From contig NZ_RAZT01000009.1 in NCBI RefSeq assembly GCF_003626635.1, forward strand, positions 308,724 to 372,723: a DNA stretch of 64,000 bases, written 5' to 3'. A model generated the notes under the pieces. The model did not search any database, was not told the origin of the DNA, and saw only the letters and a list, made by a program, of their open reading frames with translations. The stretch comes from Micromonospora musae. GTDB lineage: Bacteria; Actinomycetota; Actinomycetes; Mycobacteriales; Micromonosporaceae. Shown piece by piece: positions 8,697 to 18,573 of this stretch (the first letter of the stretch is position 1; every line of letters begins with the position of its first letter). The translations under genes were made by a program, and so were the position numbers.

Positions 8697-9044
8697 TCAA
8701 CCGGCCGCGCGCGGAGCGGGCGCGGTGATCGCGTCCCACCGGTAGAAACAGCCGGCGATCGCGTCCCGCGGGGAGCGCCAAGTGGGCAGGTAGGGCGAGG
8801 TGTGCGCGGAGAGCCGCTCGTTGACCTGGTGGTAGAGCGGATGGTTGCGAGCCTCGCTCAACGCCTCCGGGGCGACGTCGGCGGTCTCCATGAGATGCAC
8901 GAAGACGTCGTGCAGGCAGTACAGCGACCGGTGCGTGACACCGGTGAGCTCGGGCAGCTCGGTGGCGTCGGACTCGGCGAAGATCTGCGCCACCCGGCCC
9001 TCCGCGCCGGGCGCGATCCTGCTCACGATCAGTAGACGGCTCAT
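8697..9044 (-). CDS. TcmI-family polyketide cyclase (copy 1)
   Basis: 115 residues starting MSRLLIVSRIAPGAEGRVAQ from the ATG at 9044. Family hallmarks are FAESDATELPELTGVTHRSL, then LHDVFVHLME and a C-terminal SPYLPTWRSPRDAIAGCFYRW. TcmI-type cyclases are small ferredoxin-like proteins that close later rings of aromatic polyketides. It shares most of its sequence with the second copy at 10401-10739 on the other side of the divergent promoter. It lies between the SARP gene and the monooxygenase gene. GGAAGGGGTCCG precedes the start. Confidence 0.88.
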   Translation of the reverse strand: MSRLLIVSRIAPGAEGRVAQIFAESDATELPELTGVTHRSLYCLHDVFVHLMETADVAPEALSEARNHPLYHQVNERLSAHTSPYLPTWRSPRDAIAGCFYRWDAITAPAPRAAG

Positions 9045-9128
9045 CGGACCCCTTCCACCGGTGGCCCACGTCGCAGGCCACGGGACTGTCGTGCCGCCCA
9101 CCGTGCCGTCCGGCCTGTCACCTGCCCG

Positions 9129-9974
9129 TCACACGTTGCGTCGCGTCGGTGACGCCGGGCGCGGCGGCCCGCCGGTGGCGCGGCCCGGGTGGCCGGGGGA
9201 GCGGCGCGGGCCGCCACCGTCGCGGGTGGCCCGGCGGATCGGAGCGAGCGTCTCGTCGAGCAGCGCGCACATCGCCGCCGAGGGTTCCAGCCGCAGCTCC
9301 CGCCGGAGCAGGTCCCGGTAGACGTAGAAGGCGTGCACCGCCTCGAAGGCGTTGCCCTCGGCCAGGTGGATGCGGACCACCAGCCGGTGCGGGGTCTCGC
9401 GCAGCGGCTCGGCGGCCATCGCCTCCAAGGCGGCCTGCAGGGCCTCGCCGTGCCGGCCCGCCGCCAGGTGCTGGCCGGCCACCTGCTCCAACATGTGCAG
9501 GCGGAGCTGGCGCAGCCGTTCCCGCTCCAGCAACACCCAGTCGTCGTACCAGCCGGGAAGCAGGTCGTGGCGGCCGGCGGCGAACGCCCCGGTCGCGTTG
9601 CGCGCGTCGTCGCCGTCGCGTACCCGGCCAGCCGTGCCGACCAGCTCGTCGACGTCGAGCCGGACGGCCGGGTCCAGCCGTACCGTGTCGGCGCTGACCG
9701 TGAGGGGACAGCATGGGTCCTGCCGCAGCCGCCACAGCGCGGTGCGCAGCGAGGAGAGCGCCCGCTCCTCGGCGGCGTCGGGCCAGAGCAGGCCGGCGAG
9801 TTGACAGCGGGTGGCGCCGGGGCGCAGGCCGATCAGCGCGATCACCCGTTGCAGGCCGCGCGGCACCACCACCGGCGTGTCGCCGTGCAGCAGTTGGAAG
9901 CCACCCAGCAGGTGCAGTGAGACCTCCGCGCCGGGACGGCTCCCGGTCGGCGGCACGGACGGATCAGCGGCCAC
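9129..9974 (-). CDS. SARP-family transcriptional activator
   Basis: 281 residues from the GTG at 9974, chosen for the GCAGGGGGTGCC tract 7 nt before it. The N-terminal half is an OmpR-like winged helix (VSLHLLGGFQLLHGDTPVVV, LQRVIALIGLRPG, LAGLLWPDAAEERALSSLRT, then ALWRLRQ). The C-terminal half is a bacterial transcriptional activation domain with DLLPGWYDDWVLLERERLRQ and PLRETPHRLVVRIHLAEGN. SARPs are activators of antibiotic and pigment clusters in actinomycetes. It begins the leftward unit and faces the rightward biosynthetic operon across a 426-bp gap, so it probably controls both. Its last residues are rich in Gly, Pro and Arg. Confidence 0.9.
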   Translation of the reverse strand: MAADPSVPPTGSRPGAEVSLHLLGGFQLLHGDTPVVVPRGLQRVIALIGLRPGATRCQLAGLLWPDAAEERALSSLRTALWRLRQDPCCPLTVSADTVRLDPAVRLDVDELVGTAGRVRDGDDARNATGAFAAGRHDLLPGWYDDWVLLERERLRQLRLHMLEQVAGQHLAAGRHGEALQAALEAMAAEPLRETPHRLVVRIHLAEGNAFEAVHAFYVYRDLLRRELRLEPSAAMCALLDETLAPIRRATRDGGGPRRSPGHPGRATGGPPRPASPTRRNV

Positions 9975-10107
9975 GGCGGCACCCCCTGCGGAACGGTCGT
10001 ACCGGCTGTCTGCTGTGTCCCCCGGCGCGGCTGCCCCGTGACACCGCTGTCGTCGCTTCGCCGTGGCCGCGGCGTCGCGCCGGGCCGCCGGGCTGACCGT
10101 GACGAAG

Positions 10108-10135
10108 ATTATCAATAACCGTCACTCTGGGTCAA
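10108..10135 (-). promoter_or_regulatory. Promoter of the SARP unit
   Basis: On the minus strand, TTGACC (10135-10130) and GATAAT (10113-10108) are separated by 16 nt and resemble housekeeping -35 and -10 boxes. The predicted leader to the SARP start at 9974 is about 125 nt. The rest of the gap up to 10400 has a 10-bp palindrome TCGTCGACGA at 10205-10214 and TGCGTCAACGCA near 10249. I see no clear rightward promoter box and no gene in this gap. Confidence 0.5.
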
Positions 10136-10400
10136 TGTCGCGACGGCGACGCGAGTTACCCCGGAGAATCCATGAGACCTGCTCTGAACTGCGGAAATTT
10201 GTCGTCGTCGACGATCGAGGACAGGCGACGCATAGCGGATACACAGCTTGCGTCAACGCAGCGTCACCAACCAGGGGTGTTCGCGTACCCGCTGCGGTGA
10301 CGCCGTCGTGACGAGCCGCGCCGCATCGTGTCGGGAGTCGTCCGGCTCGTCCGGCGCCCGGCGCGCACGCCCGGTGAGCGCCGTGGGGGGAGGCTCGTTC

Positions 10401-10735
10401 ATGGATCGATCGCTCATCGTCGCGAAGGTGATCCCGACCGCGGAGGCGCAGGTCGCCGAGGTCTTCGCCGACTCCGACGCCACGGAGCTACCGCACCTGG
10501 CCGGGGTGCGGCACCGGTCGCTGTACCGGTTGCACGACCTCTACGTGCACCTGCTCGAGACCGAGCTCCCCGGGGACGCCGCGGTCCAGGCCGCCCGGGG
10601 CCATCCGGAGTTCGACCGGGTCAGCGCGCGCCTGCGGCCGTACATCACCCCGTACTCGCCGACCTGGCGCTCGCCGCGCGACGCGATGGCGCACTGCTTC
10701 TACCGCTTCGACGCCGCGCCGGTCGGGCGGCGGCC

Positions 10736-10739
<4 letters not shown>
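10401..10739 (+). CDS. TcmI-family polyketide cyclase (copy 2)
   Basis: 112 residues starting MDRSLIVAKVIPTAEAQVAE. It carries the same landmarks as copy 1: FADSDATELPHLAGVRHRSL, LHDLYVHLLE and TPYSPTWRSPRDAMAHCFYR. The ATG at 10401 has GGGGGGAGG about 8 nt upstream. It is the first gene of the rightward operon, and its TGA overlaps the ATG of accDA in an ATGA junction. Two TcmI-type cyclases in one cluster suggest either two ring closures or subfunctionalised paralogues. It differs from copy 1 mainly in its acidic/basic surface residues. Confidence 0.88.
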
Positions 10740-12468
<1,729 letters not shown>

Positions 12469-12472
<4 letters not shown>

Positions 12473-13008
12473 CCGCCGGCGCGGCCCGGCCGCGGCCCGT
12501 GGCGACCGCCGAGAGCGTCCCGGACGGCACCGAAGCGGGGGCCGGCACCGACGCCGTGCTGGCGGGGCTGCGCCGGCACGCCCGGCAACTGGTGGCCGAG
12601 CTGGCCGGGCCGGTACGTCGGGTGCGGCTGCGCAGCGGTGAGACGGTGCTGGAGGTGGAGTGGCACGGCAGCGGCACCCCCGCCCCGGTGGAGCCCGTCG
12701 CGCCGCGGCGGCCGGCCCCGGCCGCGCCGTCCACGGCCGAGCCCGTGGCGCCCGCCGAGCCCGCCGACCGAGCGGTGGTCCGCGCGCCCATCGTCGGCAC
12801 CTTCTACCGGTCGCCCGAGCCGGGGGCGGCGCCGTTCGTGGCCGTCGGTGACCTGGTACGGCCCGGGCAGGTCATCGGGATCGTCGAGGCGATGAAGCTG
12901 ATGAACGAGGTGGCCGCCGAGCGGGGTGGCCGCGTCGTCGCCGTGCTGGCCGACGACGGCCAACCGGTGGAGTACGACCAGCCGCTGGTCGCGCTGGAAC
13001 CGGCCTGA
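12469..13008 (+). CDS. accB: Biotin carboxyl carrier protein
   Basis: 179 residues from a GTG overlapping the accDA stop (GTGA). After an N-terminal segment with a typical AccB helical region (VRRVRLRSGETVLEVEW) and a Pro/Ala linker comes the biotinyl domain, with VRAPIVGTFYRSPEPGA and IVEAMKLMNEV. Lys143 of the AMKLM motif is the biotin attachment site. It carries CO2 between the AccC active site and the AccDA active site. The thumb-type sequence (GTFYRSPEPGAAPFV) is as in E. coli AccB. AccC follows 11 bp later. Confidence 0.95.
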
Positions 13009-13019
13009 GGTGGTGTGGG

Positions 13020-14453
13020 ATGTTCGAGAAGGTCCTGATCGCCAACCGTGGCGAGATCGCGCTGCGGGTGCTGCGCGCCTGCCGTGAGCTCGGTGTGCGT
13101 ACGGCGGTGGTCTACTCCGCCGCGGACGCCGACTCCGCCGCCGTACGCCTCTCCGACGAGGCGGTCCGGATCGGGCCCGCGCCCAGCCGGCGCAGCTACC
13201 TCAACGCCGCCGCCATCGTCGAGGCGGCCCGGCAGGTGGGCGCCCAGGCGGTGCACCCCGGATACGGCTTCCTCTCCGAGGACGCCGACTTCGCCGAGAT
13301 CTGCGCGCAGAACGGGCTCACCTTCATCGGCCCGCGGCCGGAGGTGATGGCCGCGCTGGGCGACAAGTCGTCCGCCCGCGCCCTGATGAGCCGGGCTGGT
13401 CTGCCGCTGCCGGCCGGCAGTGTCGAGCCGGTGCCCACAGCGGACGCGGCGGTGGAGGTGGCCGCCGGGATCGGCTACCCGGTGATCGTCAAGGCGGCGG
13501 CCGGGGGCGGTGGACGGGGGATGACCGTCGTCTGGACCCCGGCCGACCTGCCCCGGGCCTACGCGAAGACCCGAGCCACCGCCCAGAAGGTCTTCGGCGA
13601 CGACCGGGTCTACGTCGAGCGGTACCTCACCGACGCCCGGCACGTCGAGGTGCAGGTGCTCTGCGACGCCCACGGCAACGGCGTGCACCTGGGCACCCGG
13701 GACTGCTCCGTGCAGCGGCGGCACCAGAAGCTCATCGAGGAGGCGCCCGCGCCGGCGCTCTCCGCCGCCACGCTCGACACGATCGCGGAGACCGCGCTGC
13801 GCGGCGCGCTCGCGGTCGGCTTCACCGGCGCGGGCACCCTGGAGTTCCTGGTCGACGCCAAGGAGCGGTTCCACTTCCTGGAGATCAACTGCCGGATCCA
13901 GGTGGAGCATCCGGTCACCGAGATGATCACCGGCATCGACCTGGTGCACGAACAGCTGCACATCGCCGCGGGAACGCCGCTGCGCCTGCGGCAGGAGGAG
14001 ATCCGCCTGCACGGAGTCGCCGTCGAGTGCCGGGTCAACGTGGAGGACCCCGACCGCGACTTCGCCCCGACCCCGGGGCGGCTGGAGCGCTTCGTCCCGC
14101 CCGGCGGCCCCTTCACCCGGGTCGACACCCACGGCTACCCCGGCTACCTGGTCGGCCCGCACTACGACTCGCTCCTGGCCAAGGTGGCGGTCTGGGCGCC
14201 CGACCGGGAGCTCGCCCTCAACCGGCTCGAACGCGCGCTCGACGAGTTCGACGTCGCCGGGCCGGGCGTACGGACCACCATCCCGTTCGCCCGGCGGGTG
14301 CTCGACGACGCCGAGTTCCGCAAGGGCCGCCACCACACCGGACTGGTCGACCGGCTGCTCACCGCCCCGCCGGCCGACACCCCGGACCCGCCGGTCACCG
14401 CGGTGACCGCGACCCGCCCGTCGACCACCGCCGACCGCCCGATGTCCGACTGA
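13020..14453 (+). CDS. accC: Acetyl-CoA carboxylase biotin carboxylase subunit
   Basis: 477 residues. Carbamoyl-phosphate-synthase-like ATP grasp architecture: MFEKVLIANRGEIALRVLRA at the N terminus, VHPGYGFLSEDADF, the Gly-rich ATP loop KAAAGGGGRGM, then HLGTRDCSVQRRHQKLIEEA, and the catalytic EINCRIQVEHPVTEM. It carboxylates biotin on AccB with ATP and bicarbonate. Its length is slightly above the usual 450 residues because of a Pro/Thr-rich tail of about 25 residues. The start has GAGGTGGTGTGGG upstream. It completes the dedicated carboxylase set of the cluster. Confidence 0.96.
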   Translation: MFEKVLIANRGEIALRVLRACRELGVRTAVVYSAADADSAAVRLSDEAVRIGPAPSRRSYLNAAAIVEAARQVGAQAVHPGYGFLSEDADFAEICAQNGLTFIGPRPEVMAALGDKSSARALMSRAGLPLPAGSVEPVPTADAAVEVAAGIGYPVIVKAAAGGGGRGMTVVWTPADLPRAYAKTRATAQKVFGDDRVYVERYLTDARHVEVQVLCDAHGNGVHLGTRDCSVQRRHQKLIEEAPAPALSAATLDTIAETALRGALAVGFTGAGTLEFLVDAKERFHFLEINCRIQVEHPVTEMITGIDLVHEQLHIAAGTPLRLRQEEIRLHGVAVECRVNVEDPDRDFAPTPGRLERFVPPGGPFTRVDTHGYPGYLVGPHYDSLLAKVAVWAPDRELALNRLERALDEFDVAGPGVRTTIPFARRVLDDAEFRKGRHHTGLVDRLLTAPPADTPDPPVTAVTATRPSTTADRPMSD

Positions 14454-14462
14454 GGAGGACTG

Positions 14463-15239
14463 ATGACCGTCACCCAAGGCCAGCCGCTGACCACTGCGAT
14501 CACCGACATCCTGGTGACCCACTGCGGGCTGGACCCCGAGGTCGCCGCCCGTGCGCCGGCCGCCTCCCTGGAGGAGCTGGGCCTGGACTCCCTCGCCCTG
14601 CTCGAACTGTCGGCGGTGGTCGCCGACCGGTACCGGGTGCAGATCCCCGAACAGGCCGCCCAGCTCAGCATCCCGGCGGTGGCCGACCTCGTCGCCCGCA
14701 GCGCCGACGGCCCGCCCACCGCGCACGCCGTGCCCGCGCAGCACCACGGCGAGCGGCCCGCGCACACGGAGAACAGCATCGTGATCGCGGCCCCGCTGCC
14801 GCTGGTCTGGGAGATCACCAACGACGTGGCGAACTGGACCGAGCTCTTCACCGAGTACGCGGTGGTGGAGATCCTGCACCGCGACGGCGACACGGTGCGG
14901 TTCCGGCTCACCATGCACCCGGACGAGAACGGCATCTCGTGGAGCTGGGTCAGCGAACGTACCGCGGACCCGAAGACCCGCGAGGTGCACGCGCACCGGG
15001 TGGAGACCGGGCCGTTCGAGTACATGCGGATCCACTGGCGCTACACCGAGGAGCCGGCGGGCACCCGGATGGCCTGGACGCAGGACTTCTCCATGAAGGC
15101 GACCGCGCCGGTGGACAACGCCGGGATGACCGACCGGATCAACGCCAACAGCGCGGTGCAGCTCGCCGTCATCAAGGAACGGATCGAGCGCCGGGTGCAG
15201 ACCGGGGAGCTCACGGTGAAAGAGGGCGGCGATGAGTGA
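14463..15239 (+). CDS. ACP-aromatase/cyclase fusion protein of the type II PKS
   Basis: 258 residues combining two parts normally encoded separately. Residues 1-80 are an acyl carrier protein with the phosphopantetheine site LEELGLDSLALLEL (Ser43). Residues 82-100 are a His/Pro/Ala linker. Residues 101-250 are an SRPBCC (START-like) aromatase/cyclase of the WhiE ORFVI/TcmN N-terminal type: HTENSIVIAAPLPLVWEITN, FRLTMHPDENGISWSWVSER, RVETGPFEYMRIHWRY and DNAGMTDRINANS. There is no stop or credible internal start between the parts; GTG at codon 90 lacks a ribosome binding site. No other ACP gene lies in the cluster, so this is the only carrier. AGGAGG ends 5 nt before the ATG. The cupin gene overlaps its 3' end by 8 nt. 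Confidence 0.93.
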   Translation: MTVTQGQPLTTAITDILVTHCGLDPEVAARAPAASLEELGLDSLALLELSAVVADRYRVQIPEQAAQLSIPAVADLVARSADGPPTAHAVPAQHHGERPAHTENSIVIAAPLPLVWEITNDVANWTELFTEYAVVEILHRDGDTVRFRLTMHPDENGISWSWVSERTADPKTREVHAHRVETGPFEYMRIHWRYTEEPAGTRMAWTQDFSMKATAPVDNAGMTDRINANSAVQLAVIKERIERRVQTGELTVKEGGDE

Positions 15240-15636
15240 GCGGACGGTGGGCCTGGTGGCGGCCCGCGACGTAGCGGCCGACCGGCGTCGCGGTGGTGAG
15301 CTGCGGGTGCTGCTCGGGCCACGCACCGTCGGCAGCACCTCCGGTTTCATGGGGGTTGCCCGGCTGGGCCCGGGCGAGCGCATCGCCGAGCACTACCACC
15401 CGTACAGCGAGGAGTTCCTCTACGTCGCGCGCGGCGCGATCATCGTGGACCTCGACGACCGGCCGGTGCCGGTGGCCGCCGGCGAGGCGCTCCACGTGCC
15501 GATCAACGTACGGCACCGGCTGCGCAACACCGGCGACGAGCCGGCCGAGGTGGTGTTCCACCTCGGACCGCTGGCGCCCCGGCCGGAGCTCGGCCACGTC
15601 GACACCGAGCTGGCCGAAGAGCGGGGCGCGTCGTGA
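15232..15636 (+). CDS. Cupin-domain protein of the pigment-type cluster
   Basis: 134 residues. A single cupin barrel with the first metal-binding motif GERIAEHYHPYSEEFLYVARG (His54, His56 and Glu60 area) and the second motif PINVRHRLRNTG. Similar small cupins (CurC/WhiE ORFII type) stand immediately before the KS-alpha gene in spore pigment clusters, as here. Their step is not settled; oxygenation or assistance in cyclisation has been suggested. The start overlaps the previous gene by 8 nt and the stop overlaps the KS-alpha GTG by 4 nt, so all three are translationally coupled. Confidence 0.85.
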   Translation: MSERTVGLVAARDVAADRRRGGELRVLLGPRTVGSTSGFMGVARLGPGERIAEHYHPYSEEFLYVARGAIIVDLDDRPVPVAAGEALHVPINVRHRLRNTGDEPAEVVFHLGPLAPRPELGHVDTELAEERGAS

Positions 15637-16904
15637 GCGGGCGCCGCACGGTGGTGACCGGGATCGGCGTGATCGCCCCGGGTGGGGTCACCCGGGACCG
15701 GTTCTGGAAGTCGATCACCGAGGGGCGGACGGCGACCCGGCGGATCACCTTCTTCGACCCGTCGCCGTTCCGGTCCCGGATCGCCGCCGAGTGCGACTTC
15801 GATCCGGTCGCGGCCGGGCTCACCGAGGTCGAGCGACGCCGCGCCGACCGGTACGTGCAGTTCGCGCTCGCCTGCGCCGACGAGGCGGTCGCCGACGCCG
15901 GGCTGGAGCTCACCGAGGCCGAGCGGGACCGCACCGGGGTGGTGCTCGGCACGGCGGTCGGCGGCACCATGGCGCTGGAGCAGGAGTACGTGACGGTCTC
16001 CGACGGCGGCCGGCGGTGGCTCGTCGACGCGGCCCGCGGCGGCCCCTTCCTCTACCAGGCGCTGGTGCCCAGCAGCCTCGCCGCCGACGTGGCCTGCCGG
16101 TACGGGCTGCACGGCCCGGCGCAGGTCATCTCCACCGGCTGCACCTCCGGCATCGACGCCATCGGGTACGCCCATCAACTGATCGTCGACGGCGAGGCGG
16201 ACCTGGTGCTCACCGGCGCCGCCGACTCGCCGATCTCGCCGGTGACCGTCGCCTCGTTCGACGCGATCAAGGCGACCAGCCCGGACAACGACGACCCCGC
16301 GCACGCCTCCCGTCCGTTCGACGCCGACCGGCACGGCTTCGTGCTCGCCGAGGGGGCCGCGGTGCTGGTGCTGGAGGAGGCCGAGCACGCCCGGCGGCGC
16401 GGCGCGCACGTCTACTGCGAGGTCGCCGGGTACGCCAGCCACAGCAACGGCTACCACATGACGGGGCTGCGACCCGACGGGGTGGAGATGGCGCTCTCCA
16501 TCGAGGCCGCGCTGCGCCAGGCCCGGCTCGCCCCGGAACAGGTCTCCTACATCAGCGCGCACGGCTCCGGCACCCGGCAGAACGACCGGCACGAGACCGC
16601 GGCCTTCAAGCGGGCGCTCGGCGAGGCCGCGTACCGGGTGCCGGTCAGCTCCATCAAGTCGATGGTGGGGCACTCGCTGGGCGCGATCGGTTCGATCGAG
16701 ATGGCGGCCTGCGCGTTGGCGATCGAGTTCGGCGTGGTGCCGCCGACGGCGAACTGGACCACCCGCGACCCCGAGTGCGACCTGGACTACGTGCCGAACG
16801 AGGCCCGCGAGCTGCCGGTCGACGTGGCGCTCTCGGTGGGCAGCGGGTTCGGCGGCTTCCAGTCCGCGATGATCTTCCGGCGGCTGTCGAAGGCGGCCGC
16901 GTGA
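15633..16904 (+). CDS. Type II PKS ketosynthase, KS-alpha
   Basis: 423 residues. The N terminus RRTVVTGIGVIAPGGVT is typical. The nucleophile is Cys170 in VISTGCTSGID. The catalytic histidines are in YISAHGSGTRQNDRHET and KSMVGHSLGAIGS. It catalyses decarboxylative chain elongation of malonyl-ACP as a heterodimer with KS-beta. Closest resemblance by eye is to spore-pigment KS-alpha proteins (WhiE/CurA group), inferred from the cupin-KS order and the aromatase type. A GTG start overlaps the cupin stop by 4 nt, and the KS-beta GTG overlaps its own stop by 4 nt. Confidence 0.96.
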   Translation: MSGRRTVVTGIGVIAPGGVTRDRFWKSITEGRTATRRITFFDPSPFRSRIAAECDFDPVAAGLTEVERRRADRYVQFALACADEAVADAGLELTEAERDRTGVVLGTAVGGTMALEQEYVTVSDGGRRWLVDAARGGPFLYQALVPSSLAADVACRYGLHGPAQVISTGCTSGIDAIGYAHQLIVDGEADLVLTGAADSPISPVTVASFDAIKATSPDNDDPAHASRPFDADRHGFVLAEGAAVLVLEEAEHARRRGAHVYCEVAGYASHSNGYHMTGLRPDGVEMALSIEAALRQARLAPEQVSYISAHGSGTRQNDRHETAAFKRALGEAAYRVPVSSIKSMVGHSLGAIGSIEMAACALAIEFGVVPPTANWTTRDPECDLDYVPNEARELPVDVALSVGSGFGGFQSAMIFRRLSKAAA

Positions 16905-18151
16905 CCGCGCGGGCGGTGGTCACCGGCATCGGGGTGGTCGCCCCGAGCGGCATCGGCGCGGCCGCGCACTGGCAGACGGTGCGGGAGCGGACCCGGCGTA
17001 CCGGGCCGATCACCCTCTTCGACCCGGCCGGCTACCCGACCCGCCTCGCCGGTGAGGTGACCGGTTTCGAGGCGACCGGGTACGCGGAGAGCCGGCAGCT
17101 GGTACAGACCGACCGGTGGACGCACCTGGCGTTCGCCGCCACCCGGCTGGCGCTCGCCGACGCCGGCCTGCCGGAGCGCTCGCCCGACCCGTACGGCTAC
17201 GCGGTCACCCTCGCCAGCTCCTCCGGCGGGAACCTCTTCGGTCAGCGGGAGCTGCAGCGCCTCTGGGGCGGATCGTCGCGCACCGTCGGGGCGTACCAGT
17301 CGATCGCCTGGTTCTACGCGGCCAGCGTCGGGCAGCTCTCCATCCACCACCAGTTCAAGGGCCCGTGCGGGGTGCTGGTCAGCGAGGCCGCCGGTGGCCT
17401 GGACAGCCTGGCGCACGCGGTCCGGTCGGTGCGCCGGGGCACACCGGTGGTGATCGCGGGCGGCACCGAGTGCCCGCTGAGCCCGTACGCCCTGGCCTGT
17501 CAGCTGGCGGGCGGGCTGCTCAGCGACGTCGCCGACCCGGAGCGGGCCTACCGGCCCTTCGACGCGGCGGCGAGCGGCTACCTCCCCGCCGAGGGTGGGG
17601 CGGTCTTCGTCGTGGAGGAGTTGGAGCACGCGCTGGCCCGGGACGCCCGGATCTACGGCGAGCTGACCGGCTGGGGCGCCACCCACGACGCCGTGCACAC
17701 CGGCCCGGAGACGGCCGGAAGCCCGACCCAGTACGCCCGCGCCATGCGGCTGGCTCTCGACCGGGCGGGAACCTCGGCGGAGGAGGTGGACGTGGTGCTG
17801 CCCGACGCGCTGGGGGTGCCCCGCTACGACCGTACGGAGGCCACCGCGCTGCGGGCGGTCTTCGGCTCGCGACGGCCGCCGGTCAGTACGCCGAAGCCGT
17901 TGACCGGCCGGGCGCACCAGGGTGGCGCGGCGCTGGACGTGGCCACCGCGCTGCTCGCCCTCCGGCACGACACGCTGCCCGCCTCGGCCGGTCCCGACGA
18001 GGTGGCTCCCGGCTGTGAGCTGGACTTCCTGCGTGAGCACCGGCGACCGCGCAGCCGGGTGGCGATGGTCTGCGCGCGGGGCTTCGACGGCTACAACAGT
18101 GCGCTGGTCCTGCGCGGGACGGCACCGGTGAGGGAGGACGAGGATGAGTGA
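16901..18151 (+). CDS. Chain length factor, KS-beta, with altered active-site motif
   Basis: 416 residues. Colinear with KS-alpha (RAVVTGIGVVAPSGIGAAAH at the start, ending CARGFDGYNSALVLRG), with the nucleophile region reading VLVSEAAGGLDSL. The KS-alpha cysteine position is Ala163. In most characterised KS-beta proteins this position is Gln in an AEQAGG-like motif. The catalytic histidines of KS-alpha are also replaced (DALGVPRYDRTEA). KS-beta sets chain length and was proposed to prime by decarboxylating malonyl-ACP. The GTG start overlaps the KS-alpha stop by 4 nt. Confidence 0.93.
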   Translation: MTARAVVTGIGVVAPSGIGAAAHWQTVRERTRRTGPITLFDPAGYPTRLAGEVTGFEATGYAESRQLVQTDRWTHLAFAATRLALADAGLPERSPDPYGYAVTLASSSGGNLFGQRELQRLWGGSSRTVGAYQSIAWFYAASVGQLSIHHQFKGPCGVLVSEAAGGLDSLAHAVRSVRRGTPVVIAGGTECPLSPYALACQLAGGLLSDVADPERAYRPFDAAASGYLPAEGGAVFVVEELEHALARDARIYGELTGWGATHDAVHTGPETAGSPTQYARAMRLALDRAGTSAEEVDVVLPDALGVPRYDRTEATALRAVFGSRRPPVSTPKPLTGRAHQGGAALDVATALLALRHDTLPASAGPDEVAPGCELDFLREHRRPRSRVAMVCARGFDGYNSALVLRGTAPVREDEDE

Positions 18152-18461
18152 ACGGCGGGCGCGGGTGGTCTTCCTGGTCCGGGTGCCGGGGGAGCGCACG
18201 GAGGCCTTCCTGGCCGCGTACGAGACGATCCGCCACCAGGTGGCCGGCGGGGTGCCCGGGCACCTGGTGGATCAGGTGTGCCGGTCGTCGGCCGACCCGG
18301 AGCAGTGGCTGATCACCAGCGAGTGGGAGAGCCTCACCGACTTCGAGACCTGGGAGCGCAGCCCGGAGCACCGGGAGCTGGTCCGGTCGATGCGGGAGTG
18401 CTTCACCGACGCCCGTTCGCTGCGTTTCCACGTCCACGCGCAGACGCCGACGCCCGTCTGA
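18144..18461 (+). CDS. Antibiotic biosynthesis monooxygenase (ABM) family protein
   Basis: 105 residues, a ferredoxin-like ABM fold: RVVFLVRVPGERTEAFLAAY at the N terminus, QWLITSEWESLTDFETWERS in the middle and HRELVRSMRECF before the last strand. ABM proteins in type II clusters oxidise an anthrone-type ring to a quinone without cofactor, or act as cyclase helpers. It overlaps the KS-beta gene by 8 nt and is the last gene of the operon. The 3' end and the sequence just after it show an imperfect duplication (see the repeat at 18422-18506). Confidence 0.85.
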   Translation: MSERRARVVFLVRVPGERTEAFLAAYETIRHQVAGGVPGHLVDQVCRSSADPEQWLITSEWESLTDFETWERSPEHRELVRSMRECFTDARSLRFHVHAQTPTPV

Positions 18462-18506
18462 GCGCCGGGCGGCGCTTCCACGTGCCCGCCCAGAACCCGT
18501 CTGAGC
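18422..18506 (+). repeat. Imperfect duplication of the ABM gene 3' end
   Basis: The segment gcgtttccacgtccacgcg...cccgtctgagc (18422-18463) recurs as gcgcttccacgtgcccgcc...cccgtctgagc (18472-18506), with a 7-nt deletion in the second copy. The first copy encodes RFHVHAQTPTPV and the stop. The second would encode RFHVPAQNPSEH in another frame. It looks like a small tandem duplication after the operon. Confidence 0.6.
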
Positions 18507-18573
18507 ACGGATCCGCGCGGTGCCGGTCCCGTGCGGACCCCGCCGGGGCGGCACGCCGTCTCCACGGCCGGGC

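Noticed and set aside
12804..15383. A long minus-strand open frame across accB, accC and the ACP fusion
   Set aside because: It is antisense to genes with clear catalytic motifs and shows no domain of its own.
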